From contig JAJTUP010000051.1 of the NCBI GenBank assembly GCA_021399435.1, forward strand, positions 62,001 to 126,000: 64,000 nt of DNA. The letters are read 5' to 3'. This DNA is from Diaporthe sp. PMI_573. Taxonomy: Eukaryota; Ascomycota; Sordariomycetes; Diaporthales; Diaporthaceae. Made by a program: the position numbers and the translations under genes. Under the pieces are notes generated by a model. The model had not been told where the DNA came from and made no database searches. It worked only from the letters and a program-made list of their open reading frames with translations. Of the stretch, positions 54,459-64,000 are shown in pieces (position 1 is the stretch's first letter; the number at the start of each line of letters is the position of its first letter).

Positions 54459-57397
54459 ATGGAGACCTTGAGATCCCAAGACGTACAAAGCACCAAAGCA
54501 CTTGTACAGCAATACCTTGAGAATGCGGAGTCGTTAGGGACTGGTGCGGAGGAGCGTGGCCATTTGGCACAGCTCTGCTCAGAATGTATACTGCTGTTTC
54601 GGATTATATTGAAGAGTGTGGCCGCCAACAAGGATTCCCAATCAAAGAAATGGAAGATGTTGGGGGTCAGTCTCGGGCGGAGCTACGGTCGTCTGAAGAT
54701 ATGGTCAGATGAACATGGTGCAGCCGACGGGAGTTTGGATGCTACTCTCGCAGCATCTCGTGATTTGCAACGCGACACGCTCAAATACATTGTGAGCATC
54801 AGTCAAACCTTGACAGAGAGTAAGTCAATTCATCTTCCAGATACACAAGCCACCTCCTATTAGAGACTAACCCCACGATCAGGACTGATCAAATTGCTCG
54901 ACGTCAATCTTGGTGAGACTGGGCTTGAATCCATCTCCGCCGTCAGGTCCCTGACCGCGGCCGCCACGGAAGGCAACAGTGAGAGTTCTTCAGATTCGGG
55001 GCTCTCAGACTCGAGCTTGTACACAGTCAACGAGGTCTTGGAAGATTTGAGAGCCGATACGACGTGTCTTTTGGACCTTGAGCCGCTCTTGTGCAGCCCC
55101 ATCTTGCAGACAGATCCTGAGCCAACCGCCACCCTGGATTCCGCCCACTTAACATGGAGGCCATACCATTCTTACTGCGATAAGGTCAGCGTGAGGTTTC
55201 CGATGGCGGCCGACGACTTGGTCAGCAGGGTCGGCAGGGCAAATTACGAGCGGTATTTGAGGTGTCAAGATCAGAAAGCTAAGAATGAAGTGGGTGACGT
55301 TCCGTCCGACCAAACAGCCACGGGCGTTCCCGACAATGCCAGCTCAAAGTTTCACGACTCTGGTATCGGCTCGTCCCTCCACGCCACTGCTTCCGCGTAC
55401 GCAGAAACGGTCATGTCTTATGGAATGGGCGAAGGAAGAAGAGTTCGCGTGCCGCCACTGCCACCTCAAGCCAAGCAAGGTGTGCCCTTTGCGTGCGTCG
55501 CTTGTGGTAAATGGGTAAAGATTGCTACGAACAGCGCCTGGAAGAAGCACGTATATGGGGATCTTCAGCCATGGATATGCCTTGAAGGCGATTGCCACCT
55601 CGGCACCGACACATTCCCGGCTCGAAACGATTGGATTACCCACCTCGCTCTTGATCATGGAATGGATCCAGAGTGGCGCACTATTCAATGTCCACTGTGC
55701 CGGGTTGAGATAGGCCCCGGTAAATCTACGGTTACAGGACACATGAGTGATCACCTGGAGGAAGTCTCTCTGTCAGCATTGCCCGTGGACTGCGACTTCG
55801 AGGAGGACTTCGAGGGCAGTGATTACGATCGAGATGACCACGAGCAAAGTTCCATGCAAGACTTCTGGTGCTGCGACCTGAATTGGCCTACCTTGAACGA
55901 CCTCCTACAGCACGACGAGGAGGTCCACGATGCGCATCGCAACTACAGGCAAGGGAACAGCGCCCCCAATGTCTCCGGCTTAGGACTTGTCGGAGCAGAC
56001 TCGGATCGCATCATCCCCACGCCGGCCGAGAGAACCAACGAGTACCAGCAATCAGACGATATGATAGACCGAACAGCCGAGAGTCACGATTACGAGGGCG
56101 AGCTTGCCCGCCTCCAGGGTATAGCCGGTTGGACCACCGTGAAGAGCAAGGGAAAAGGAGCACTGAAGCGGGGGTTGAGTATGACCCGCTCGGATTGGGA
56201 TGCGCTCATTGCGGGCGTATCAGGCCCCGCCAACGATCCCGTGAGCCCGGAAGTCATGCGAGACTTCACACAACATGCAGGCACACTAGACGCCGACACG
56301 AGCTCGACACATAACCAAGAACGGGACGATATCGGCTCCTCTGCCGAAGACCATCAACGGGACCCTCCAACGCTCGACGACCGTCCCCTAACCCGGGCAT
56401 GGTACGAGGACGACCAAGACCGCGGATCAGGCTCACGCCCTCATCATCAAGTAGCTGGCCCTTTCGGCCATCCTAATCGAAATCTCGGAGTGAGCGAACT
56501 GTTGAATGGCGGGATGCGAAGTGCAACAACGCACGATCAACAGCCCAAGGTTGTAAAATCTGGTCCTCCTTCAAGCTATTGGAGCGTGGCAGAGATGGCC
56601 AACTTTCCCAGCCTGTTGATGCGCTACGGTACGGATTGGCAAGGGATCGCGTCGCACATGACGACCAAGACGGCCACAATGGTAAGTTGAACCCCAGAGA
56701 TTGGATCAGCTGGTGGGTCAGAAGATATCCTAAAACGCATGTACAGGTTAGAAACTTTTACAACAGACAAACCGGCGCCACGAAGCCGGAGTGGGTCCAG
56801 ATCGCCCTCGAGGCCGACAGGAAGCTCCAGAGACGCCGGGAAAATATGCGACTTGTCCCTCCAGGGTCAGGCGGCGGCCAAAGTCATAGCGAGGAGCTCG
56901 TGGAGGACGACAAGGGCCAGTTTCCTGGGGAGCAGAACCTGACGGCGAACAGCGTCCAGGTTTCGGCTTCAGCTTCAGCTCCGGCCAACGAGAAGTCCAC
57001 GGGCAAGTCAACTGACGATGCACCGAAGTCCCGAGGCCTAACTCACTCCCGTGGTGGGGTGCCAATGCCGAAGCACAAGGCCACCAAGCGGCGTGCCCGG
57101 AGGGAGTACCCATCATCATGGGGTTTCGACAAGGGCCAGATGACGATGAAGAAGCGGGTAATGGCTGTCTTTGACAGACCCCGCCGGCTGGCCAAGGACG
57201 ATATGATGCTATCCACGGAGCACGAGGTGCGGGTGCCGCTGGCGGACGGCAAGTCCTATGTTACGGACCTGGACGTCGAGACCATGAAGCGGGCCGAGGG
57301 CTTCCTCAACGCCACCGAGGAGGAGAAGGGTATCTGGATCTCGGATGACCCAACGGAGGAGCAAATAAAGGCCATGCTGGATGCTCAGGTGCAATAA
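54459..57397 (+). CDS. acuF-like C2H2 zinc-finger protein with C-terminal SANT domain
   Basis: Three exons, 54459-54819, 54883-56681 and 56747-57397; introns GTAAGT...GATCAG (63 bp) and GTAAGT...TACAG (65 bp); in phase, 936 residues. N-terminal helical domain (1-130). After DSGIGSSLHATASAYAETVM comes PFACVACGKWVKI...W-KKH (about 330-360), WICLEGDCHLGTDTFPARND with HLALDHG, and IQCPLCRVEIGPG with HMSDHLEEVSL: the tandem zinc-finger arrangement of fungal proteins annotated as oxidoreductase acuF-like C2H2. Residues about 690-735 (YWSVAEMANFPSLLMRYGTD, WQGIASHM, NFYNRQ) form a Myb/SANT domain, split by intron 2. The tail is basic and low-complexity. Likely nuclear, DNA- or chromatin-binding. Confidence 0.85.
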
Positions 57398-57594
57398 GCT
57401 GGCGCTGTTGATGATGATTATGTTTGTCTGCCCCTATATCAGTATACCCTACATAGAATCGTGAAGTGGGACAGGGCCGAAGCGCAGGGAAATCTTGATA
57501 GCAGTAATCGCCTCGCTCATATTTTCACAGAGAAAGAAAGCATATTGCGCTATAACACCAAAAGAGAAATGTTGTAATGCTGAGAGCATCACCG
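57398..57594. other. Spacer after C2H2-SANT gene
   Basis: 3' flank of the C2H2-SANT gene, probably holding its 3' UTR; no gene seen. Confidence 0.4.
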
Positions 57595-57743
57595 TGGCTT
57601 GCACTTATATACACACCACTGTTTAAGGCCTTGCATAGCGAATCTCACTGTTACCGTCGATAAGATACATTGTTCCTTGTCCTTGTAGGACACTCATTGC
57701 TGTTCCAGCTTAGTAGAGGAACTCAAAAAATACAAATAGTCCA
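57595..57743 (+). repeat. SINE-like retroposon, copy D
   Basis: Same family as copies A and C: core TAGCGAATCTCACTG at 57636-57650, then CGATAAGATACATTGTTCCT, GGACACTCATTGCTGTTCC, AGCTTAGTAGAGGAACTC and the 3' end AATACAAATAGTCC. The last 100 bp are the closest to copy A. The 5' part is diverged, and no flanking duplication was recognised. Boundaries approximate. Confidence 0.7.
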
Positions 57744-58093
57744 CCTACATTGTGACACATATGACGGCCAATCTTGCAGACAGAGCCTAGATAGGTAGCC
57801 TCGTGCTACGGTCAAAGCGTTCACAGCTTCACGATTTTGGTGTCCCAAATGAATGCGCCCCAGTGTAGCCTAGTCAAGGTAAGCAACGTAGACGAAAGCC
57901 TACCTGAAGGCTCGGGCTCGAGTTACCAGAGGTACAATTCGCCCCCGTATAGACTGTACCATAATAGCCACCAGGGCTAAAGTCTATATTACCTCCTCAG
58001 CAACATCAACCACAACCTTATCCAGCAGTAATAAAGCTACCAGCCTAATCTAGTCAATCTACACATCATCGCTAAGGCGGTCTCGGTAAAGGT

Positions 58094-59118
58094 CTAGTGA
58101 TTGTTTGGGGAGGGGAGGGGCAGGCAGTACAACATAGAATCAGCTTCAGTCGACGCCCCAATATATTTTGCAAATTGCATAGAAATTCGCATACGGATCA
58201 AATGACTATACGGCCGGAGGCTGGCCATCTCTGCCACCATCTCTTCCGTCCGAAGGTACCCGTCGCCAAACATAATGGAGATGCTCGCTCCTGGAGGAGC
58301 AACCAGGCTTCCATTAGACACAAGGCGGCCCCACTCATCAATGGTCAGGTTTAGGACGTTGTTCGCAGACGTTGGCCCTCCAGACGCGCTTTCTCCCTCC
58401 GCTTGCGTCACAGCTGGTGCATCCCGTCCTGCTCGAGCCCACTGCAGAATCTGTTCCCGCAGTACATTGGCTGGTGTCTGCACCCACTGTAGTAATTTGT
58501 CCCCTCCCATTCTACTCCGCCCGCGCTTGCCTTGTGTATTCGTTAATGTCTAGGATTCGGGCCTCGGTGGTCTGCATAGGGTTGGTGATACGATGGCGGC
58601 GGTGTCCGGGCCTAACACCAGTCCAGTGGCCTCTGTCTTTTGGGCCTGTATGGGCTATCTACACTATGTTTTCTGGCTCTACTCTCTGCACTAATTGTGC
58701 CGTAAAAGTACCGGATTTAATACCTAGTTGCTCTGGGAATACAATGCCCAATCGTAGTGGTCCTGTCCCCAGCTTGGTTCCCAGTAAGTTAAGCGCGTTC
58801 TGTATTTGGTCTGTCTGAAAATATGTAGTGGTGTTTACTCGAAATGTCGGATCGGTGTTTTGGTTGGCTCGTCTTAGGTATGCATACATTAAGATCCTGG
58901 GTACGGTTCCTCCTACTCCTGGATGATAGGGTGGTTGTATAAAACATCGATCTTGGCCATAGGCTCTTGTATAGAGGGCACAGAGGCCGTTCTATTTTGC
59001 AGTATCTGGCACAATCTCTACACACTCCTCCACACCTTCTATCAGCAGGGCTAGAGCTTTCCACTCCACCCTCCCCTCCAGAGTGTTATACTCGGCTGGT
59101 ATGGCCGGTGGGTTAGCC
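58094..59118 (-). pseudogene. Decayed ORF of unknown family
   Basis: Read on the minus strand, a protein-like frame opens at an ATG near 59118 (MANPPAIPAEYNTLEGRVEW), is broken by a TAG after about 40 codons, continues through GTVPRILMYAYLRRANQNTD and FPEQLGIKSGTFTAQLVQRV, stops at a TAG after ENIV, and after a further TAG and a frame change continues as MGGDKLLQWVQTPANVLREQ to 58094. Codon use is coding-like over about 1 kb. The interrupting stops are all TAG, as expected from C-to-T change of CAG codons, for example by repeat-induced point mutation. Next to repeat copy D. Origin unknown: a transposon gag, a captured viral gene or a dead host gene are all possible. Confidence 0.4.
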
Positions 59119-60145
59119 ATAGTACAACAAGTCCCAAACAAAAGAACAGTAAGTTAGTTAGCGCAAGTTACAAACACGCGTATAAGAGACATAATCTCCA
59201 AAACATCTTTCCATTCCCGAGTATGGTAGCATTCCAGCCGCCAAGGCCACCCTAACATTCCAGATCCAAGCCATGATAGATCTGCCTGCACTGTAGTTGG
59301 GCGTCCGTGGCTGTCGTGCATCGGTGAGGTGCCCTAGGGCTATTATCCCGTCCACTGGACTGGGAACAAAACAAATGCATCAGACCCCTAAACAGCTGAA
59401 CGGGAAGCAGTGGGTGGCACGTGGGTGGGCAAACCCACGAGCACTGCCTCGCTCTAGCTTCCCAAGCCACAGACAGGTTCGAGACAGGGTGGGACTAATG
59501 AGCGGTTATTGCAAGCGAAGGATCAGCCTAGACAGGCCCAGACATGACGCACCTGACCGAGACAAATCCTGCCTCGGCAGCTCGCCAAGGCAGAGAGAGA
59601 CACAGACTGCAGACTACAGATAACGATATGCAGGCTCTTGGGACTTGGGACCAATTCGAGAACGACCTTATGCTCAGCCCGTGGAGGTCGAATGTCGAGT
59701 CAGCCCAGCTTATCGTGGAACAAAAGACGGTGGCTAAGCCGCAGTAGACGACGTCACTCGAATGATATGCCCTTGGATGGGCATAGCTTCGCCAACGCAC
59801 GACGGTGATGGCGATTGTTTCGGGTGATTATTTTCGTGGGTGGGTAACACAGTTGTCGCTGATTATATATCTTCAGTGTCAAGTCCACGACCTCCAACAA
59901 GCTTTCTCGTCCCCCGAGTCCAAGAGATGCATAAAAATGCTGGTCTGAGGTCTGAGACGCCGTAGCACAACAGGTACCCCGCATTGCCACTGCTCGTACC
60001 ACAGTAAGCGTGTGTTGCCCGCAGGTGGACTCACTTAAACCCCAAGGCGACCCCACATCTCCCCCGAGCCCAGGCACTCAGGGTCCTCCTGCCAAGCTCA
60101 ACCCAAGTCTTAGCAGCTGCTCCGTCACAGGTGGAGCCAGTCAAG
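59119..60145. other. Intergenic, promoter of glycine-rich-domain gene
   Basis: About 1 kb. A 67-codon frame at 59544-59747 (plus) begins with ATG and is hydrophilic, but has no family match and is not called. The segment before 60146 is rich in CCCA/CACA, as in many fungal 5' UTRs. Confidence 0.4.
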
Positions 60146-62776
60146 ATGCCCTCTCTCTTCAAGTCGTCAAAGGCAAAGGCCGAGGCAAAGTCCCACAGCG
60201 ACACCCCGTCCCAATCAACCCATCGACCCAACAACGACAGTCTCCCCGACGCCCCTCCAGCCTACACTGCTGTCCAGGCTGAACAGCAATCCCCCGATGT
60301 CGTCGACATAACCGCTGCCTTCTCGACCCTGAACATCTCGCCCAAGCCCCAAGACCCCACCGTCGACACCTGCCTCGCCCACCTGAAGCTGCTCTATGCC
60401 GTCCAGGCACTCAAGGAGGATGTCGGCTACACCGACGGCCTGTGGGACATCTGGGACACCCGCGCCGACGGCCCCGACTCCGACATCGACATAGAGCTCC
60501 CCGACGGCCACCTTCCGGCGTCTGTCACCAATGCCCAGGACCTCAATGGCCCCCAGGGCGAAAAGGGCAGGATAGCACCCTCCGACTCGCACAAGATCCG
60601 CCTGAGCAAGATCCGCGAGAAGAGATGGGCCCTCTTCGTCGCCCGCGCTGTCGACCGCTACGAGGCCTGGTGGAACGTGTTCCCCAAGACGATGCTGAGG
60701 GAGGCCGACATGAACGACAAGTCCGGGGCAGACTATCATAGCTTTGTCAACGAGAAGGCATATCTGCTTTGGACCCAGGATATGCTACCCCCACTTGATG
60801 TGCTGATGGTGTAAGTCCTCAGAATGACCATAGCTTGGCCACCCTCCAGCCGCCAGAAATGCTAATTGACCCGGCCCAGATGGCACGCACACATGCTCAA
60901 CCCCAGGGCTTACCTCGAAGATACCCTCCGCTGCGGTCTTTCCTCCCTGTGGGCCACCGGCATGCCCTGGGGTGCCGTCTCATCCGCCATTGATACCGAC
61001 TTCAACTACAACGTATCAGCCGAGACGAAAGCAGCATGGGTAGCCAACACCGGGCGCAACTGGGAAAACACAGACGATGCTGCAACCAAGCACATCAAGT
61101 GCCCCGCCTGTCAGGTGCCCATAGACCATCCTTGGACTACGTGCGGGGCAGCAGAGAAATCCAAGGCTCCCGCCGCTGGTGGCCTGGTGGGCTCCGGGTA
61201 TGGCGACGGCCAGTTCCGGCGTTCTTGTCCGTCCTGTGCGATACAGATCGACAAGGAGCTGCTGTCTGTTGCCAAGTTCTCAAAGGATGTCCAGTCCCTG
61301 GTCGTCAATTCCGTCCCGATGCCCGGCACGATCCTTGACCCCATCAAGGGGAGCCCGGATCCAGTCCCAGCAGCCGTCGCCGGCCCAGCCTTCCCCCGGA
61401 CCTTTCCCAACAGGATGATAGCCAGGAAGCTCATTTCTAAAGTTGTCGGTCTCATCCAGCCGGGCTCGACACCACGCCCCACCATGGAAAACGTGCGCGA
61501 CCTGATCGAGGAGGTCCTGCGCGACGGCTCGGCCATGCGAGAGCTCGAGGGTCGCGGCAGGATCGGCATCGCGGCCAGGCTTTGCATCCGCAAGATGATG
61601 GCCCACTACTGGGAGAACTTCAGCCCCTTCGCCCTGGACCTCGCCGGCGCTGTCATGAGGCAGGGCGTCTTCACCGCCAAGATGCACCAGATCGACTGGC
61701 TCCACAGCCCAGCCTGCCGCGAGACCATGGCCCGGCTGATCAAGAAGTACGAGAGGTTCATCTCCCTCATGGCGGAAAATCCCACCAGGACGTGCGTCCC
61801 CACCTTGGACGTGGACCTCGCCTGGCACACCCACCAGCTCTCCCCGAGCGCCTACTACGCCTACACCACGGCCCGAACGACCAAATTCATCGACCACGAC
61901 GACAAGATCGACGAGGACAAGCTCTCGGACTGCTTCGCCTGGACCGTCAAGGAATACCAGGCCAGGTACTCGGTCGTCTACAGCGAGTGCACCTGCTGGT
62001 ACTGCGAGACCATCCGGTCCACCCAGGTCAGCAGCGTGTCGCGCGCCCTGGGGGTGTCGGACCAGGACAAGGCTGCCGAGGCCTTCCACTTGTCGGGCCA
62101 GGCCCAGCTCTGCCCGCCGGACAGGAGCGCTCACATCTCCTCCCACAATGCCGTGCGCGCCGCCCCGGACGCTTCTTCTGCCAAGGAGAAGCTCGCGGCC
62201 TACGCGCGCGAGAGGAGGTACCGCCAGCTGGAACAAAACTACGAAAAGGCCCGCCGGCGCGCCGAGAAGAAGGGCCGCAGGCTGCCGCCGAGGGACCAGT
62301 ACTACGACCACTGGGGCTACTCGTACTTCATGTACAGCCCCTTCATCTACCCCATGTACTTCACGCCGGGCATGTACTACGGCTGGGACCCCGGCTACGT
62401 GAGCTCTGGCGGCAGTGGGGGGTGGGCGAGCTGTGCCGCGGGTAGCTGTTCGGCGGGCGTCTCGGCGGGGGCCTGCGGTGGGGCTGGTGGTTGTGGTGGC
62501 GTTGGAGTGAGTATTTTCCTTCCCCCCCCCTCTTTTACTGTATCTTGGGTTTTTGCCTAGTACTCTTTTGTGTTTCTCTCGTGCTGACTGTTTCCCGACA
62601 GGCCGGTGGTTCATGTGGTGGAGGAGGAGGAGGAGGAGGAGGCTGTGGAGGCGGAGGCGGCGGAGGTAAGTTGAAATCCTTTCATAACGTAAAATGCCCT
62701 GTAGATCGTGACTAACTCATGTCGATCAGGTTGTGGTAGTAGCGGTGGTGGCGGTTGTGGTGGAGGGGGAAGCTAA
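60146..62776 (+). CDS. Glycine-rich-domain protein (GRDP/DUF1399-like)
   Basis: Four exons: 60146-60810, 60880-62506, 62602-62665 and 62730-62776; introns GTAAGT...GCCCAG (69 bp), GTGAGT...CGACAG (95 bp) and GTAAGT...GATCAG (64 bp), in phase; 800 residues. The N-terminal part carries a PPAY motif (about 37-40). The DUF1399-type region has two diagnostic signatures: VWHAHMLNP (222-230; exon 1/2 join) and DLAWHTHQLSP (534-544), with cysteine pairs between and after (CPACQVP, CPSCAIQ, CTCWYC). The C-terminus is a Tyr/Met-rich stretch, then a Gly/Cys/Ser-rich tail partly encoded by two small exons. Plant relatives are stress-related; function of fungal members is unknown. Probably cytosolic. Confidence 0.88.
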
Positions 62777-63363
62777 TGGCCCGGGACTGAGATCTGAATC
62801 CTGTTGATGAGATAGAGATACCCTCGTTGAAGTTTCTTTTAGCTACGTCATGTTGCTCCCCTGAAATGACAGCGTCTATTCGAATCCGTTCAATATTTCA
62901 CACGTCTTGGTGAATTACGCCAAGCGTGGTGTCACACTCTGATGAGACCTGTAGAGACAGACGAGTAGATGTGTGGTGTAGGATTTATTGCTACTCCCGA
63001 CTTTTATGCAATTGGATACTCCCTCGGAGTGGTGAATATTCATGGCCTCGCCGGATGGGCTTCGGCTTCGAGCATAGGCCGTGTTCGGGCTGCTTAAGCT
63101 GGATTATTTATTGCACAAAGCCCCCGGGGCGACGGTTTCATCCCGAGGCTCCGGTCGACCGCACGGCGTTACGACCGGCCCAAAGCCGGGCCCTAGGCCC
63201 ACCCATGCAGCCAAGCATCTACCCGCCGTCAGCGCTGCGCGTATAAGTAAAGAGCCGCCGGCTGGACAAGACAAGACACGCACGGCATTCCAGGCCGACG
63301 ACATTTGACAGCGGACGGGCGGGTGATAATGAACCCGCCAATCACCCAGCTTTCAGAAACAGC
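62777..63363. other. Spacer before PrpF-like gene
   Basis: About 590 bp between two genes on the same strand. It must hold a 3' UTR and the promoter of the next gene. No repeat or gene seen. Confidence 0.45.
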
Positions 63364-64000
63364 ATGCATCGCCGAAACCCCGTGACATCTTGTCTGCGCC
63401 ATCTCCCCCGGTACATCGCCCGCAACCCCCAGCCTCGGCAAAGAACCGTGACGTGCCCGACAACGATGTGGACAGGAGGCCCCCCCTCGACGCGGATGGT
63501 CTCGTCCCAGCGGCGCAAGCAGAACTCGCTCCCGGCAGCCTACTACCGCGGGGGCACCTCGAGGGCAGTCTTTTTCCGGCGGGACGACCTGCCCGAGAAC
63601 AGAGATGACTGGGCCACACAGTTCCTCGGCGTGATCGGGAGCCCGGACCCGGACAACGGCCGGCAGCTGGACGGCATGGGCGGGGGGATCTCTAGTTTGT
63701 CCAAGATCTGCGTCGTCGGCCGGTCCTCTCGCGAGGACGCTGATGTTGACTATACCTTCGTCTCACTGGGGGTCAAGAACGCGCATGTTGACTACTCCAG
63801 CAACTGCGGCAACATGTCCTCCGCCGTGGGGCCGTTCGCGGTCGACAGCGGGATGGTGGAGGCGCCAGCCGGCAGCACCACCGAGAGCGACTTCACTGTC
63901 CGCATCCACAACACAAACACCAGCAAGATAATCCACGCCACGTTCCCCGTCGTCGACGGCGAGGCCGTAGCCCACGGCGACTTCACCATCGACGGCGTCT
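63364..64000 (+). CDS. PrpF-family isomerase, 5' part (runs off the right edge)
   Basis: Open frame from an ATG at 63364 to the window end, at least 212 residues. After a basic, possibly mitochondrial N-terminus (MHRRNPVTSCLRHLPRY, residues 1-17; further in-frame ATGs at 63463 and 63493), the PrpF/DUF453 domain starts at about residue 58 with AAYYRGGTSRAVFF, then the long match GSPDPDNGRQLDGMGGGISS, LSKICVVG and VDYSSNCGNMSSAVGPFAVD. PrpF is a cofactor-free diaminopimelate-epimerase-fold isomerase acting on 2-methylaconitate in the methylcitrate cycle (propionate detoxification); other family members isomerise methylitaconate or similar tricarboxylates. The conserved lysine and cysteine/serine positions of the active site lie partly in the visible region. 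Confidence 0.88.
   Translation, partial: MHRRNPVTSCLRHLPRYIARNPQPRQRTVTCPTTMWTGGPPSTRMVSSQRRKQNSLPAAYYRGGTSRAVFFRRDDLPENRDDWATQFLGVIGSPDPDNGRQLDGMGGGISSLSKICVVGRSSREDADVDYTFVSLGVKNAHVDYSSNCGNMSSAVGPFAVDSGMVEAPAGSTTESDFTVRIHNTNTSKIIHATFPVVDGEAVAHGDFTIDGV

Noticed and set aside
61280..62614. 444-codon minus-strand open frame
   Set aside because: It lies antisense to the GRDP-like gene, whose domain motifs and intron phases are clear. The antisense frame is a by-product of GC-rich third positions and has Gly/Val/Arg-biased content without a domain.

Overview
The window is nuclear DNA of a filamentous ascomycete, most likely a plant-associated Sordariomycete. The evidence is short GT-AG introns (about 50-105 bp, often interrupting conserved motifs), Zn2Cys6, DUF3425-bZIP and Clr5 regulators, acuF-like C2H2 and DUF7580-like proteins, a CE15 glucuronoyl esterase, a proteinase K-like subtilase, a small cysteine-rich secreted protein, and long gene-poor spacers with decayed repeats. 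No genus can be fixed from the sequence alone. Gene models were built by joining open frames across GT-AG introns and checking that the reading phase is kept.

Layout. 1-9.4 kb: NTF2/SnoaL-like protein (-), bZIP/DUF3425 factor (+), a 176-bp retroposon-like element, short-chain dehydrogenase (+), SET-domain protein (-), small Kre9/Knh1-type secreted protein (+), unknown helical protein (+). 9.7-16.1 kb: secreted subtilisin (-), a 4-kb stretch with no supported gene, secreted DNase I-like nuclease (-). 17.7-22.2 kb: enoyl-reductase-type MDR (+), guanine deaminase (-) and a second MDR (+); the last two share a divergent promoter. 24-30 kb: secreted cysteine-rich candidate effector (+), DUF3292 membrane protein (+), 648-aa flavin monooxygenase with an NTF2-like N-terminus (-). 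31.7-39.7 kb: CE15 esterase (+), OPT oligopeptide transporter (-), AYR1-like SDR (-), Rieske oxygenase (-). 41.5-50.8 kb: Zn2Cys6 factor (+), maleylacetate reductase (+), Clr5 protein (+), small protein with an apparent internal exon/intron duplication (+). 51-57.4 kb: 15-bp minisatellite, then a divergent pair: DUF7580-like protein (-) and acuF-C2H2/SANT protein (+). 57.5-60 kb: another retroposon copy and a decayed ORF of unknown origin. 60-64 kb: glycine-rich-domain (DUF1399-type) protein (+) and the 5' part of a PrpF-like isomerase (+) running off the right edge.

There is no PKS, NRPS, terpene synthase or P450, so this is not a classical secondary-metabolite cluster. The most coherent functional group is Rieske oxygenase / divergent Zn2Cys6 regulator / maleylacetate reductase, which could serve aromatic or quaternary-amine catabolism, but that link is inference. 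Secreted protease, nuclease, CE15 esterase and the cysteine-rich protein fit growth on or in plant tissue.

The least expected observation is a small dispersed repeat family with four copies (near 3.5, 30.1, 44.2 and 57.6 kb). One full copy is flanked by a 10-bp direct repeat. One 41-bp copy, truncated at its 5' end, is flanked by a perfect 15-bp direct repeat. This is the signature of a SINE-like retroposon.
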